Below are positions 41,547-52,231 of a stretch of 64,000 bases of DNA, piece after piece. This stretch comes from Sphingobium sp. BYY-5 (GTDB taxonomy: Bacteria; Pseudomonadota; Alphaproteobacteria; Sphingomonadales; Sphingomonadaceae). The first letter of the stretch is position 1; each line of letters begins with the position of its first letter. The position numbers and the translations under genes are program-made. The notes under the pieces were generated by a model, which was not told the origin of the DNA, made no database searches, and was given only the letters and a program-made list of their open reading frames with translations. Where the stretch lies: the NCBI RefSeq assembly GCF_022758885.1, contig NZ_JALEBH010000001.1:682001-746000 (forward strand). The letters are read 5' to 3'.

Positions 41547-44435
41547 ATGCATTTTTCTTTCCGCCGTCCGGCCGCTTCGTCCATCATTCTTGCCCTGCTC
41601 CTGTCGGGTTCCCCGCTGCCGCTGGCCGCGAGGACCGAGCCGGTCGCCGTGTCGGCGGCGGGCGCGAACCAGGCGCAGGTAAGGCCCTGGCTCTACGAGA
41701 ATAGCGATGTGCCGATCGATACGGCGTGGCGTTTCGGCACGCTGCCCAACGGTTTGCGCTATGCCATCCGCCGCAATGGCGTGCCGCCGGGGCAGGTGTC
41801 GGTCCGGCTGCGGATCGATGCCGGATCGCTGATGGAGCGGGAAGATGAGCAGGGCTATGCGCATTATATGGAGCATCTCTCCATGCGCGGCTCCCGCCAT
41901 GTTCCCGATGGCGAATCCAAGCGTATCTGGCAGCGGCTGGGCGTCACCTTCGGCAGCGACAGCAATGCGCAGACGACGCCCACCGGCACGACCTATGCGC
42001 TAGATCTGCCGCAGGCGACGCCGGCCACGCTGGGCGAAAGCATGAAGATATTGGCCGGCATGATGACGGACCCCAATATCGTCGACAGCTCGGTCGATGC
42101 CGAGCGTGCGGTGGTGCTGGCCGAAAAGCGCGAAAGCGACGGGCCGCAAAGCCGCATCTCCGACGCCAGCCGCCAGCATTTCTTCGCCGGTCAACCATTG
42201 GCGGAACATGCGCCGATCGGCACGGTCGCGACGCTGAACGCGGCGACGGCGGCAAAGCTGGAGGCTTTCCATCAGCGCTGGTATCGTCCCGAAAATACCG
42301 TGATCGCCATTTCGGGCGATATCGATCCGGCGCTTGCCGAGCAGATCATCAAGGATGATTTCGCCAGTTGGACGGTGCCGGGCAAGGGTGCGGCGATCCC
42401 CGATTTCGGCGCGCCCGATCCAAAATCGCCCGCGACGCGCGTGCTGGTGGAACCCGGTGCTCCCATTGGACTGACCATGGCCTGGCTACGGCCGTGGACG
42501 CCCCATGCGGATACCATCGTCTACAACCAGGACAAGCTGACCGATGTGCTGGCGCTCCAGATCATCAGCCGCCGTTTCGAACAGGCCGCGCGTGCGGGCG
42601 GCAGCTTCCTCCAGGCCAGCGCGGATCAGCAGGATGTCAGCCGATCGGCCGACGGCACCTTCCTGACCATCATCCCCAGCGGCGATAATTGGGAAAAGGC
42701 GCTGGCCGATGTGCGCGCCATCGTGGAGGACGCCAAGGCCACGCCGCCCAGCCAGGCGGAAATCGACCGCGAATATGCGCAGATGGATATGGCGCTCGCC
42801 ATCCAGGTCGAAAATGCGCCGACCGAGGCCGGCGCCAAGCAGGCGAGCGATCTGGTCAGCGCGGTCGACATTCGCGAAACGACGGTCAGCCCGCAGGCGG
42901 CGGTCGATATCTTCCGTGCGGGCAAGCCGGCCATGACGCCGACCAAGATATTGGAATCGACCCGGCGTCTCTTTTCGGCCGGCGTGTTTCGCGCTCTGCT
43001 CGTGACCGGGAAGGTCGAGCCGGGCGTCGATGCGAAGCTGGCGGCTGCCGTCGCCGCGCCGGTGAAGGCGGCGACCAACGCGCGTCTGGCGGACAAGCCG
43101 GTGACGATGGACGACCTACCTAAGCTGGGTGCGCCAGGCACGGTGGTATCGCGCGCGCCGGTCGGCCTGCCGGGCATGGAGACGATCAGCTTCTCCAATG
43201 GAGTCAAATTGACCCTGTTCGCCAATGATGTGGAGCCGGAAAAGGTCCGCATCAACGTGCGTTTCGGTCATGGCCAGCAGGATTTTTCGCCCACCAGGCC
43301 CGTGGCAAGCTGGGCGGGAGACTATGCGCTGGTGGCGAGCGGCATAGGCAAGTTGGGGCAGCGCGAACTGGACGAATTGACCATCGGCCGGCGCATGGGC
43401 CTGGATTTTGGTATCGATGACGATGCGTTTGAATTGCAGGCGATCACGCGCCCGGCGGACTATAAGGATCAATTGCGGTTGTTCGCGGCAAAGCTGGCCG
43501 CGCCCGGCTGGGACCCTGCGCCGATCAGTCGGGTGAAGACGGGCGCGATCGTCGCCTATGACGCCATGTCGCAATCGCCCGACGCCGTGCTGGGGCGCGA
43601 CCTAAACTGGCTGCTGCACGACAAGGACGTCCGTTTCCGTACGCCATCGCGCCCGGAGATCGAGGCGTTGACGCCGCAGGCGTTCCGGGCGACCTGGGAA
43701 CCGGTGCTGGCGTCCGGGCCGATCGAGATCCAGATTTTCGGCCAGGTCCAGGCGGCGGACGCGATCAGCGCGGTGGCGGCGACCTTCGGCGCGCTGCCCG
43801 CGCGTCCCGACGTTCCGGTGCCTGCCGTCAACAAGGTCATGCGCTTCCCCGCCCATGTAGAAGCGCCCGTCATCCTGCGGCACAAGGGGGACAAGGATCA
43901 GGCCGCCGCCGTCCTGGCCTGGCCGACATCGGGCGGCTTTGCCTTGCAGAAGGTAGGTCGGCAGCTCGAAATCCTGACCCAGATCTTCAACGATCGCTTG
44001 TTCGACAAGCTGCGGTCCACCGAAGGCGCGGCCTATTCGCCCAGCGTCCAGAATAACTGGCCTTTCTCCTATGACAGCGGCGGCTACATCCTTGTCACCA
44101 GTCAGGTCCGGCCTGACCGGATCGCCTATTTCTATGATGTGGTGAAGAGCACGGCGGCGGACCTGGTGAAAAACCCGGTCAGCGCGGATGAACTGCAACG
44201 CGCGGTCGCGCCGATGCAGCAGTTGCTGATGCGCGCGAGCACTGGCAACGCCTTCTGGATGAACCAGATGGAGGGAGCGACGCACGATCCCCGCTATGTT
44301 CAGGCGATGCAGAATATGTCCAAGGATATGCTGAGCGTGACACCGGCGGATCTGCAGGCGTTGGCCACAAAATATCTGGTGCCGGGCAAGAGCTGGTCGG
44401 CGATCGTCCTGCCGGAGGGTGTTGCGGCGAAATAA
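41547..44435 (+). CDS. M16-family zinc metallopeptidase, secreted
   Basis: 962 residues with a signal peptide (about 1-29, ...LLLSGSPLPLAA). The inverted zinc motif HxxEH is HYMEH at residues 106-110, with the distal glutamate in ERAVVLAEKRE near 193. Two M16 repeats follow: about 55-480 catalytic and about 530-950 non-catalytic (SFSNGVKLTLF). Periplasmic M16 proteases degrade peptides in an enclosed chamber. It stands alone between the helicase and the glycosyltransferase. Confidence 0.93.
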   Translation: MHFSFRRPAASSIILALLLSGSPLPLAARTEPVAVSAAGANQAQVRPWLYENSDVPIDTAWRFGTLPNGLRYAIRRNGVPPGQVSVRLRIDAGSLMEREDEQGYAHYMEHLSMRGSRHVPDGESKRIWQRLGVTFGSDSNAQTTPTGTTYALDLPQATPATLGESMKILAGMMTDPNIVDSSVDAERAVVLAEKRESDGPQSRISDASRQHFFAGQPLAEHAPIGTVATLNAATAAKLEAFHQRWYRPENTVIAISGDIDPALAEQIIKDDFASWTVPGKGAAIPDFGAPDPKSPATRVLVEPGAPIGLTMAWLRPWTPHADTIVYNQDKLTDVLALQIISRRFEQAARAGGSFLQASADQQDVSRSADGTFLTIIPSGDNWEKALADVRAIVEDAKATPPSQAEIDREYAQMDMALAIQVENAPTEAGAKQASDLVSAVDIRETTVSPQAAVDIFRAGKPAMTPTKILESTRRLFSAGVFRALLVTGKVEPGVDAKLAAAVAAPVKAATNARLADKPVTMDDLPKLGAPGTVVSRAPVGLPGMETISFSNGVKLTLFANDVEPEKVRINVRFGHGQQDFSPTRPVASWAGDYALVASGIGKLGQRELDELTIGRRMGLDFGIDDDAFELQAITRPADYKDQLRLFAAKLAAPGWDPAPISRVKTGAIVAYDAMSQSPDAVLGRDLNWLLHDKDVRFRTPSRPEIEALTPQAFRATWEPVLASGPIEIQIFGQVQAADAISAVAATFGALPARPDVPVPAVNKVMRFPAHVEAPVILRHKGDKDQAAAVLAWPTSGGFALQKVGRQLEILTQIFNDRLFDKLRSTEGAAYSPSVQNNWPFSYDSGGYILVTSQVRPDRIAYFYDVVKSTAADLVKNPVSADELQRAVAPMQQLLMRASTGNAFWMNQMEGATHDPRYVQAMQNMSKDMLSVTPADLQALATKYLVPGKSWSAIVLPEGVAAK

Positions 44436-44533
44436 GCCATGGCAGTGTCTTTTCGCTTGCCCAGTCGGCGGGGGGAACGCTACCCGCCGCTTTACACAGG
44501 GCGGAGACAAAGACGAATGACGGACGGGGTGCG

Positions 44534-45658
44534 ATGAGCCTGCGGGTCATATTGTCTGTCGAGGCGCTTGAGCCCCGGCTGTCGGGCATTGGGCGCTATA
44601 GCTGGGAACTGGCGCAGCGTCTTCCGTTCATCGAGGACGTGCACAACGTCCGCTATTATCGAAACGGCGAGTGGATCGCCGATCCGGCCCTGTTGCTGGA
44701 TCCCGCTGGCATTCCGCTCTGGGGCAACAAGCAGTTACGCTGGTTACGCAAGCGGAACAAATGGGCGCTGCGGTTGCGTGACGCTGTGGTCATGCGGGGG
44801 CATATGTTCCACGGTCCCAATTATTTCCTGCCCGCCGCTGCGGCCGGTGGCGTCATCACCGTCCACGATCTCTCCATCTTTCGCTTTCCCGAAACCCATC
44901 CGGCCGACCGGCTGCGCCAGTTCGAACGCTATTTCCGCCTGTCGGTCGACAGGGCTGGCCATATCATCACCGATAGCGAGACGACGCGCACGGAAGTGGC
45001 GGATTTTCTGGGGTTCGACATGGCGAAGGTCACTGCCGTTCCGCTGGCGGCAAGCCCGGCCTTTCATCCGCGCTCGGCCGATGAGGTGGCCCCTACGCTC
45101 GCGCGCTATAATCTGGTTCCCCAGGGTTACGCTCTGTGCGTATCCACCGTGGAACCACGCAAGCGTATCACCGAATTGCTTCATGCCTGGGAAAATCTGC
45201 CGCCTGCGGTGCGTAATCGCTGGCCGCTGATGGTGACGGGCGGGGCGGGGTGGCTCAGCGAAGCCGTGCGCGATCTTATGGACAAGGGCGCTCGGCAGGG
45301 GTGGGTCCGCTATCTCGGCTTCGTGCCGGAGGAAGACCTGCCGCCACTATATGCGGGGGCGGCGCTGTTCGTCTATCCGTCCGTCTATGAAGGGTTCGGC
45401 CTGCCGCCTGTGGAAGCGATGGCGAGCGGTGTGCCGGTGGTGGTGGCCAATGCTTCCTGCCTGCCTGAAGTCACTGGTGGCGCCGCAATGCTGGTGCAAC
45501 CCGAAGACGTAAGCGATTTTTCGCGCCGATTGGAGCAGGCGCTGCTCGATGCGTCGTGGCGGCAGGCGGCGGTGGAAAAGGGACTGGGTGTGGCCGGTGA
45601 CTATAGCTGGGATCGCTGTGCCACCGAAACGGTGGCCGCGTATCAGCGGTTGGGATAA
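44534..45658 (+). CDS. Glycosyltransferase family 4
   Basis: 374 residues, GT-B fold, cytosolic. The C-terminal donor half shows CVSTVEPRKRITELLHAW, YLGFVPEEDLPPLYAGAAL and the nucleotide-sugar E(X7)E block in SVYEGFGLPPVEAMASGVPV; the N-terminal acceptor half opens SVEALEPRLSGIGRYSWELA. Such enzymes act in LPS, capsule or exopolysaccharide synthesis. No other sugar genes lie next to it, so the acceptor cannot be inferred. Convergent with the TetR gene. Confidence 0.9.
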   Translation: MSLRVILSVEALEPRLSGIGRYSWELAQRLPFIEDVHNVRYYRNGEWIADPALLLDPAGIPLWGNKQLRWLRKRNKWALRLRDAVVMRGHMFHGPNYFLPAAAAGGVITVHDLSIFRFPETHPADRLRQFERYFRLSVDRAGHIITDSETTRTEVADFLGFDMAKVTAVPLAASPAFHPRSADEVAPTLARYNLVPQGYALCVSTVEPRKRITELLHAWENLPPAVRNRWPLMVTGGAGWLSEAVRDLMDKGARQGWVRYLGFVPEEDLPPLYAGAALFVYPSVYEGFGLPPVEAMASGVPVVVANASCLPEVTGGAAMLVQPEDVSDFSRRLEQALLDASWRQAAVEKGLGVAGDYSWDRCATETVAAYQRLG

Positions 45659-45664
45659 GGCCCG

Positions 45665-46255
45665 TCAATCAACGGCCTTGAGGCCTGCGACGATCATCTG
45701 TGCAGCGCGCCTGGCGGCGCATTCGGCGGTCAATTTCGGTCGCGACAGGGTGCGATGCCCAAAACCGAACATGCTGGCGAGAATCAATTCTTCCGCAGCT
45801 TCAAGCGCTTCGCCGGAGAGGTAGGGATTGGCGGTGCAGGCGAAATCACGCACATAGGCGCGAAAGCCAATACATAGATCGCCGATCGTTTTTCCAACGA
45901 CTTCATTGCGAAATGACTCGGCCAATATGTCGAAGGACAATGCCTCGTCCTTTTCACTGCCGGCGCCGTGAAGCAGTATCTGTTCAAATGTCTGCTCGAT
46001 GCTGATCTGGCCCGCGTCCAATTGGGATCGTAGCGCGGCCATGTGGGTTGTCCAGTCATCGGCGTCGGTCCGGACTATGGCCTCGATAATATCCTCCTTG
46101 TCCTTGAACAGGCGATAAATCTGCCCCACCGAAACCTGCGCAGCGGCGGCGAGATGCGCCATCGAGGTCTGGTGGAAACCCTTTGTAGCGAAAAGGTCAC
46201 GCGCGGTGGCCAATATGCGAATTCGGCCGTCGTTTTTTTGTTGCGCTGCAACCAT
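45665..46255 (-). CDS. TetR-family repressor of the RND efflux operon
   Basis: 196 residues. N-terminal helix-turn-helix (about 10-57: RILATARDLFATKGFHQTSM, VSVGQIYRLFKDKEDIIEAI) and an all-helical ligand-binding domain (about 85-190). It is divergent from the adaptor gene, and the shared 120 bases contain a 20-base palindrome, the natural candidate operator. This is the usual AcrR-like layout, in which a small molecule releases the repressor; the inducer is unknown. Confidence 0.88.
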   Translation of the reverse strand: MVAAQQKNDGRIRILATARDLFATKGFHQTSMAHLAAAAQVSVGQIYRLFKDKEDIIEAIVRTDADDWTTHMAALRSQLDAGQISIEQTFEQILLHGAGSEKDEALSFDILAESFRNEVVGKTIGDLCIGFRAYVRDFACTANPYLSGEALEAAEELILASMFGFGHRTLSRPKLTAECAARRAAQMIVAGLKAVD

Positions 46256-46320
46256 TTTCTACCCCTTGGCTTTTTTTGCGCCTTGAATATTCTGTGGCAT
46301 GATCCTACGTCCCGAGCAAG

Positions 46321-46340
46321 CGGAATGAACGTTCATTCCG
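46321..46340. promoter_or_regulatory. 20-bp perfect palindrome, probable TetR operator
   Basis: Two ten-base half sites CGGAATGAAC and GTTCATTCCG are exact reverse complements. The site lies 34 bases before the adaptor start and 66 bases before the TetR start. Size and symmetry fit a dimeric TetR repressor that controls both directions. Confidence 0.75.
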
Positions 46341-46374
46341 TCCATTTGATTCAAATCGAAACGGAATTCAGGCG

Positions 46375-47556
46375 ATGCAAAAGGGGATTTTCACCGGATT
46401 GCTGACGTGCGCGTCGGCCTTGGCGCTGAGCGCGTGCGGCGAAAGCCAGCCGCCTGCGCCACCGCCTCCAGCCGTGGGCGTGGTGACGTTGAAAACCGAG
46501 TCGGCGCCGCTGCTCAACGAGCTTCCGGGCCGCATCGCGGCGGTCGAAACCGCGGAAGTCCGGCCGCAAATCAGCGGCGTCATTCGCCGTCGCCTGTTTG
46601 CCGAAGGGGGGTATGTCCGTGCCGGACAGACCCTCTATGAAATCGATGATGCGCCCTATCGTGCTGCACTTGCACAGGCGCAAGGCTCCCTGGCGCGCGC
46701 CAATGCGGCGATCGCTTCGACCAGCTTGCAGGCGCAGCGCTACAAAGACCTTGTGGGGATGAACGCTGTCAGCCGACAGGACTATGATAATGCCGTTGCG
46801 TCGGCGCAGCAGGCCCGTGCTGATGTTGCGGCGCAGCGTGGTGCGGTGCAGGCGGCGCAGGTGAATCAGAATTTCACTCGTATCAGCGCCCCTATTTCGG
46901 GCCGGATCGGCCGCTCGCTCTTCACGCCCGGCGCGCTGGTTCAGGCGGGGCAGGCCGATGCTTTGGCGACGATCCAGCGCACCGACACCGTTTACGTCGA
47001 CGTGACCCAGTCCGCGGCGCAGGTCATCGACCTCAAGCAGGCGATTAAGAATGGCGGGGTGAGTGGAGGAGACGGGGCACGCATCCAGTTGCTGCTGCCC
47101 AATGGCAGCACCTATCCGATTGAGGGCCGCCTGCAATTTTCCGAGGTGACGGTTGACCAGACTTCCGGCGCCGTGACGTTGCGCGCGACTTTCCCCAATC
47201 CCGACGGGCTGCTCCTGCCGGGCATGTATGTGCGTGCCAAGCTGGTCGAAGGCCAGCGGACCCAGGCGATCCTGGCGCCGCAGCAGGGCATCAGCCGCGA
47301 TCCGCGCGGCCGGGCGACCGCCATGGTTGTCGGCAAGGACAATAAAGTAGAGATGCGCCAGGTCGAGGTAGACCGCGCGATCGGCGACAAGTGGATCGTC
47401 ACCAGCGGCCTGAAGGCCGGAGACAGGCTGATCGTCGAAGGGCTTGTCAATCTGCGTCCCGGCACGGTGGTGAAGCCCGGCGCGCCACAGCAAGTCACCG
47501 CCACCCAGGGTGGCGCCCCGGATGGTGCGCATGGTGCCCAGGGTGGAGCGAACTAA
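46375..47556 (+). CDS. RND efflux periplasmic adaptor (MexA/AcrA type)
   Basis: 393 residues. Lipoprotein signal peptide with C21 in ALALSACGES as the lipidated cysteine. The hairpin, lipoyl and beta-barrel domains follow in the usual order (PGRIAAVETAEVRPQISGVI; QALYE-like GQTLYEIDDAPYRAALAQAQ; MYVRAKLVEG). It bridges the inner-membrane pump and the outer-membrane channel. The stop lies three bases before the pump gene, so the two are co-translated. The C-terminal 25 residues are glycine-rich and unordered. Confidence 0.94.
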   Translation: MQKGIFTGLLTCASALALSACGESQPPAPPPPAVGVVTLKTESAPLLNELPGRIAAVETAEVRPQISGVIRRRLFAEGGYVRAGQTLYEIDDAPYRAALAQAQGSLARANAAIASTSLQAQRYKDLVGMNAVSRQDYDNAVASAQQARADVAAQRGAVQAAQVNQNFTRISAPISGRIGRSLFTPGALVQAGQADALATIQRTDTVYVDVTQSAAQVIDLKQAIKNGGVSGGDGARIQLLLPNGSTYPIEGRLQFSEVTVDQTSGAVTLRATFPNPDGLLLPGMYVRAKLVEGQRTQAILAPQQGISRDPRGRATAMVVGKDNKVEMRQVEVDRAIGDKWIVTSGLKAGDRLIVEGLVNLRPGTVVKPGAPQQVTATQGGAPDGAHGAQGGAN

Positions 47557-47559
47557 GCC

Positions 47560-50500
47560 ATGGCCCGCTATTTTATCGATCGGCCCATTTTCGCATGGGT
47601 CCTTGCCATCGTCATCATGCTTGCGGGTCTGCTCGCGATCCGGACCCTACCGGTCGCGCAGTTTCCGGAGATCGCCCCGCCTGCGGTGACGATCCAGGCA
47701 ACCTATCCCGGCGCCAACGCCCAGACTCTGGAAAACACCACCACGCAGATCATCGAGCAGCAGCTCAAGGGCATCGATAATCTGCGCTATTTCTCGTCGA
47801 CCAGCGATGGTTCGGGAACGCTTAACATCACCCTGACCTTCGAGCAGGGCACCGACCCCGACATCGCGCAGGTGCAGGTGCAGAACAAGCTGGCGCAGGC
47901 CACGCCTTTGCTGCCGCAGGAAGTGCAGCAGCAGGGCCTGCGCGTCAGCAAGTCGACTTCCAGCTTCCTGCTCATCATGGCCGTCTATGCCGATGATGGC
48001 ATTCACGATCAGGAAGATGCCAGCGACTTCATCGCGTCCAGCCTCCAGGACCCGCTCAGCCGCGTGACTGGTGTGGGCGATACCCAGTTGTTCGGCTCGC
48101 AATATGCGATGCGCATCTGGCTCGACCCCTATAAGATGGCCAATCTTGGCGTCACCACGGGTGACGTCAAACTGGCGATCTCGGCACAGAACGCGCAGGT
48201 TTCGGCCGGTCAGATCGGCGGCGCGCCCTCGCCCAAGGGGCAGGCGCTCAACGCCACCGTCACGGCCCAGTCGCGCCTGCGTACGCCGGAGGAATTTCGT
48301 AACATCCGCCTGCGCAGCAACAGCGACGGTTCGGTCGTTCTGCTTTCCGATGTCGGACGGGTCGAACTGGGCGCCGAAAATTATGGTTTCGGCGTGAAGT
48401 TCAATGGCCATCCGGCGTCCGGCTTCGCCATCAAGCTGGCGCCCGGCGCGAATGCGCTCGACACTGTCGAGGCGGTGAAGAGCCGTGTCGATCAATTGTC
48501 GAAGAATTTCCCAAACTGGGTGAAATATGACTTCCCGGTCGACAATTCGACCTTCGTCAGGCTGTCGGTCGAACAGGTCATCCATACCCTGTTTGAAGCG
48601 GTGCTGCTGGTTTTTGTCGTCATGTTCCTGTTCCTGCAGAACTGGCGCGCAACGCTGATCCCCACCATCGCGGTGCCGGTGGTGCTGCTTGGCGCGCTGG
48701 CTGTCCTGAGTGTGGCCGGTTTCACCATCAACACGCTGACTCTGTTCGGCATGGTGCTGGCGATCGGTCTGCTGGTCGATGACGCGATCGTCGTCGTGGA
48801 GAATGTCGAACGCCTGATCCAGACCGAGGGCCTCAGTCCCAAGGAAGCGGCGAGGAAATCGATGGACGAGATCAGCGGCGCGCTGATCGGCATCGGCCTT
48901 GTCCTGTCGGCGGTGTTCCTGCCGATGGCTTTCTTCGGTGGATCGACGGGCGTCATCTTCCGCCAATTCTCCATCACGATCGTCTCCTCGATGATCCTGT
49001 CGGTGCTGGTGGCGTTGATCCTGACACCGGCCTTGTGCGCCACGATTCTGAAACCCGCTGCGCACGGACATAGCTGGTCCGGGCCAATCGGTTCGGTGTT
49101 CGGCCGCTTCTTCGACTGGTTCAACCGGACTTTTGACAAGGGCGTGGTCCGCTATGGCGAGGGTGTCGAGAAGATCGAGCGTCGCTGGGGCCGGACAATG
49201 CTGGCCTATGGCCTGATCGCGATCGGCATGGCCTTCATCTTCCTGCGCCTGCCCAGCGGCTTCCTGCCGGACGAGGATCAGGGCATTATTATCAGCCAGG
49301 TGTCGCTGCCGGCCGGGAGCACATTGGAAGAAACCGAACGCGCGCTGACCAAGATGCGCGATCATTTCCTGGTCGATGAGAAGAAGAATATCTCCGCGGT
49401 CTTCACCGTATCGGGCTTCGGCTTCGTGGGTCAGGGGCAGAATGTGGGCATCGTGTTCGCCCGCACCAAGGACTGGGCCGACCGCAAGGGCGCGGACAAC
49501 AGGGTGCCGGCCATCGCCCTCCGCGCCAACATGGCCTTCCAGAAGATTTCGGCGGGCATGGCCTTCGCCTTCGTCCCGCCGGCGGTGCAGGAACTGGGCA
49601 ATGCGTCCGGTTTCGATTTCCAACTGCTCGATCAGGCCAATCTCGGTCATGAAAAGCTGCTGGAAGCGCGCAACCAACTGCTCGGAATGGCGATGACCGA
49701 CAAGCGCCTGGCGCAGGTCCGTCCCAACGGGCTAGAGGATACAGCGCAACTCAAGCTGAACGTCGATCAGGCGGCGGCCGGTGCGCTGGGCATCGCCCAA
49801 TCCGATGTCAACGACACGATCAGCACCAATCTGGGCGGTTCCTACATCAACGACTTCATCGATCGCGATCGTGTGAAGCGGGTCTATGTGCAGGCGGATG
49901 CGCCGTTCCGTACATCGCCCGATGCAATCGGCGCCTTCCATGTGCGCGGCAGCAGCGGCGCCATGGCGCCACTTTCCGCCTTCTCCACGACCGAATGGAT
50001 ACAGGGGCCGGCGCGTCTGGAACGTTTCAACGGCGTGCCTTCGATGAACATCCAGGGCGCACCCGCTCCCGGCGTGGCGAGCGGCACCGCGATGAAGGCG
50101 ATGGAGGAGTTTGCCGCCAAGCTGCCGGCGGGTGTCGGCTATAGCTGGAACGGCATCTCCTATGAGGAGCAGACGTCCGGTGGTCAGGCGCCCTATGTCT
50201 ATGCGCTCTCGATGCTGATCGTGTTCCTCTGCCTAGCGGCGCTCTATGAAAGCTGGTCGGTGCCGATCGCGGTCATGCTGGTGGTGCCGCTGGGTGTGCT
50301 CGGCGCGGTGATTGCCGCCACCCTGGCGGGGCTGAACAACGACATCTATCTGCAGGTGGGCCTTATCACGACCATCGGCGTGTCGGCGAAGAACGCGATC
50401 CTGATCGTCGAATTCGCCGAAGAGAAGATGCGCGAGGGCTTGCCGCCGGCAAGGGCGGCGCTGGAGGCGGGCAAGCTGCGTTTGCGGCCGATCCTGATGA

Positions 50501-50733
50501 CCAGCTTCGCCTTCATCTTCGGCGTGCTGCCGCTGGCGGTGTCGACCGGCGCAGGTGCAGGCGGTCAGAATGCGATCGGTTGGGCAGTGGTCGGCGGCAT
50601 GTTGTCGGCGACGGTGCTGGCGGTCTTCTTCGTCCCCGTCTTCTTCACCGTCGTGAAGCGGCTGTTCCGCGAACATAAGAACCATGAAGCGGCAGACGAT
50701 ACGGCAACGCCCGACGCGCCGCAGGAGGCTTGA
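47560..50733 (+). CDS. RND multidrug efflux pump, HAE-1 family
   Basis: 1057 residues, the inner-membrane proton/drug antiporter (AcrB/MexB family). Twelve membrane helices with two large periplasmic loops; the proton relay aspartates are D407-D408 in [36 protein letters not shown] opens the protein and [20 protein letters not shown] is the second family block. It trimerises and takes substrates from the periplasm and outer leaflet. The 3' end overlaps the outer-membrane factor frame; see that entry. Substrates cannot be predicted. Confidence 0.96.
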   Translation: MARYFIDRPIFAWVLAIVIMLAGLLAIRTLPVAQFPEIAPPAVTIQATYPGANAQTLENTTTQIIEQQLKGIDNLRYFSSTSDGSGTLNITLTFEQGTDPDIAQVQVQNKLAQATPLLPQEVQQQGLRVSKSTSSFLLIMAVYADDGIHDQEDASDFIASSLQDPLSRVTGVGDTQLFGSQYAMRIWLDPYKMANLGVTTGDVKLAISAQNAQVSAGQIGGAPSPKGQALNATVTAQSRLRTPEEFRNIRLRSNSDGSVVLLSDVGRVELGAENYGFGVKFNGHPASGFAIKLAPGANALDTVEAVKSRVDQLSKNFPNWVKYDFPVDNSTFVRLSVEQVIHTLFEAVLLVFVVMFLFLQNWRATLIPTIAVPVVLLGALAVLSVAGFTINTLTLFGMVLAIGLLVDDAIVVVENVERLIQTEGLSPKEAARKSMDEISGALIGIGLVLSAVFLPMAFFGGSTGVIFRQFSITIVSSMILSVLVALILTPALCATILKPAAHGHSWSGPIGSVFGRFFDWFNRTFDKGVVRYGEGVEKIERRWGRTMLAYGLIAIGMAFIFLRLPSGFLPDEDQGIIISQVSLPAGSTLEETERALTKMRDHFLVDEKKNISAVFTVSGFGFVGQGQNVGIVFARTKDWADRKGADNRVPAIALRANMAFQKISAGMAFAFVPPAVQELGNASGFDFQLLDQANLGHEKLLEARNQLLGMAMTDKRLAQVRPNGLEDTAQLKLNVDQAAAGALGIAQSDVNDTISTNLGGSYINDFIDRDRVKRVYVQADAPFRTSPDAIGAFHVRGSSGAMAPLSAFSTTEWIQGPARLERFNGVPSMNIQGAPAPGVASGTAMKAMEEFAAKLPAGVGYSWNGISYEEQTSGGQAPYVYALSMLIVFLCLAALYESWSVPIAVMLVVPLGVLGAVIAATLAGLNNDIYLQVGLITTIGVSAKNAILIVEFAEEKMREGLPPARAALEAGKLRLRPILMTSFAFIFGVLPLAVSTGAGAGGQNAIGWAVVGGMLSATVLAVFFVPVFFTVVKRLFREHKNHEAADDTATPDAPQEA

Positions 50734-50738
50734 ACAAC

Positions 50739-52151
50739 ATGCGCAACATCAAAGCGCTGGGCGCCGTCACCCTCTCTCTGGCGCTGGCCGCCTGCGACAT
50801 GGCGCCCAAATATGTCCGGCCGGAGCTGCCGGTGCCCGCCGCCAGCCCGCAGGGAGAGGCCTATGCCGCCGATGGCGCGCAGGGAGCGATCGTGCCGGCG
50901 GATACCGGCTGGCGCGATTTCTTCACCGATGCCCGTCTGGCGCGGGTGATCGAAACCGCGCTTGCCAATAATCGCGACCTTCGCCTGGCAGTGGCGAATG
51001 TGGCGCAGGCGCGGGCGCAATATCGGGTGCAGCGTGCCGACCTTCTCCCCACGGTCGGCGCCACCGGTACGGCGACCTATTCCGAGCAGCCCCTGGTCCA
51101 GTTCGGTCAGGACCAGCGGCTCAACACCGATGTCTATCAGGCGCAGCTCGGCATTTCCGCATGGGAAATCGACCTGTTCGGCCGGGTGCGCAACCTGACC
51201 AAGGCGTCGCAGGAGCAATATTTCGCCAGCGTGGAAAACCGCAACGCGGCGCAGACATCGTTGATCGCCGAAACGGCCAATGCATGGCTCAGCATGGCGG
51301 CGGACCAGGAACGGTTGCGCATCGCCCGCGACCTGGAGAAGGCGTTCGGCAAGACGCTCGAACTGACCAGGGCGCGTTTCGACAGGGGAGTCGCCTCCGA
51401 ACTGGAGGTGCGGCAGGCCCAGACCAGCTATGACCAGGCGCGATCGGATATTGCCAATGCCACCACGCTGGTGGCGCAGGATCAGAATGCGCTGAACCTG
51501 CTTGCGGGCACCACCGTCCCCTCGGACGACCTGCCGCAGGCTTTTCCGGATGGCAGTGCGACGATCGATAATCTGCCCGCGGACATCGCGTCGGATGTGT
51601 TGCTGCGCCGGCCTGACATTGCGTCGGCCGAACATCAGCTACGCGGCGCCAATGCGAATATCGGCGCGGCGCGGGCGGCCTTCTTTCCGAAGATATCGCT
51701 GACCGCCGCTTTCGGTGCGACCAGCCTGGGCCTGTCCAACCTGTTCGGGTCGGGGACCGATTTCTGGTCGGTGGCGCCGTCGGCCAACTTACCGATCTTC
51801 GATTTCGGCAAGAACAAGGCCAATCTCCGCTACGCCAGGGCGACCTATGACGCCATGCTCGCCACTTATGAGATGAGCGTCCAGACGGGCTTCCGGGAGG
51901 TCGCTGATGCGCTCGCCCGCAGGGGTACGATGGGGCAGCAATTGGAAGCGCAGACGTCGCTGCGCGATGCCGCCCGCGTTGCCTATACCTTGTCGGAAGC
52001 GCGCTTCCGTGCGGGTGTCGATCCCTTCCTGACCACGCTGGATTCGCAGCGTTCGCTCTATACGGCCGAACAGAGCCTGCTGGCGACGCGGTTGACGCGG
52101 GCGAGTAATCTGGTGGAACTGTACCGGGCAATGGGTGGCGGCCTTAAATAG
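50739..52151 (+). CDS. Outer-membrane efflux channel, OprM/NodT type
   Basis: 470 residues. Lipobox ALAACD with C19 predicts lipidation and an outer-membrane anchor. Two OEP repeats (about 65-255 and 285-465) with RLAVANVAQARAQYRVQRAD, GVASELEVRQAQTSYDQARSD and RRPDIASAEHQL, the last being the usual OMF signature. Completes the three-part pump with the two genes upstream. The start at 50739 is preferred as AGGAGG lies ten bases before; TTG at 50730 is too close to it. A hairpin (52137-52157) overlaps the stop. Confidence 0.94.
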   Translation: MRNIKALGAVTLSLALAACDMAPKYVRPELPVPAASPQGEAYAADGAQGAIVPADTGWRDFFTDARLARVIETALANNRDLRLAVANVAQARAQYRVQRADLLPTVGATGTATYSEQPLVQFGQDQRLNTDVYQAQLGISAWEIDLFGRVRNLTKASQEQYFASVENRNAAQTSLIAETANAWLSMAADQERLRIARDLEKAFGKTLELTRARFDRGVASELEVRQAQTSYDQARSDIANATTLVAQDQNALNLLAGTTVPSDDLPQAFPDGSATIDNLPADIASDVLLRRPDIASAEHQLRGANANIGAARAAFFPKISLTAAFGATSLGLSNLFGSGTDFWSVAPSANLPIFDFGKNKANLRYARATYDAMLATYEMSVQTGFREVADALARRGTMGQQLEAQTSLRDAARVAYTLSEARFRAGVDPFLTTLDSQRSLYTAEQSLLATRLTRASNLVELYRAMGGGLK

Positions 52152-52157
52152 GCCGTC
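52137..52157 (+). terminator. Weak hairpin at the end of the efflux operon
   Basis: GGCGGCC (52137-52143) pairs with GGCCGTC (52151-52157) across a TTAAATA loop that holds the stop codon, followed by GCTTTG. It may end the efflux operon transcript; the T-run is poor. Confidence 0.4.
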
Positions 52158-52231
52158 GCTTTGAACGCAAGGAGAGGGAAGCGGTGGCCATCGTTCCGCG
52201 TTAAACCGGCGCGGTAATGATGGAGACCGAC

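Noticed and set aside
47647..49677. 676-residue open frame on the minus strand
   Set aside because: Antisense shadow of the RND pump gene; no recognisable motif and strongly biased composition.
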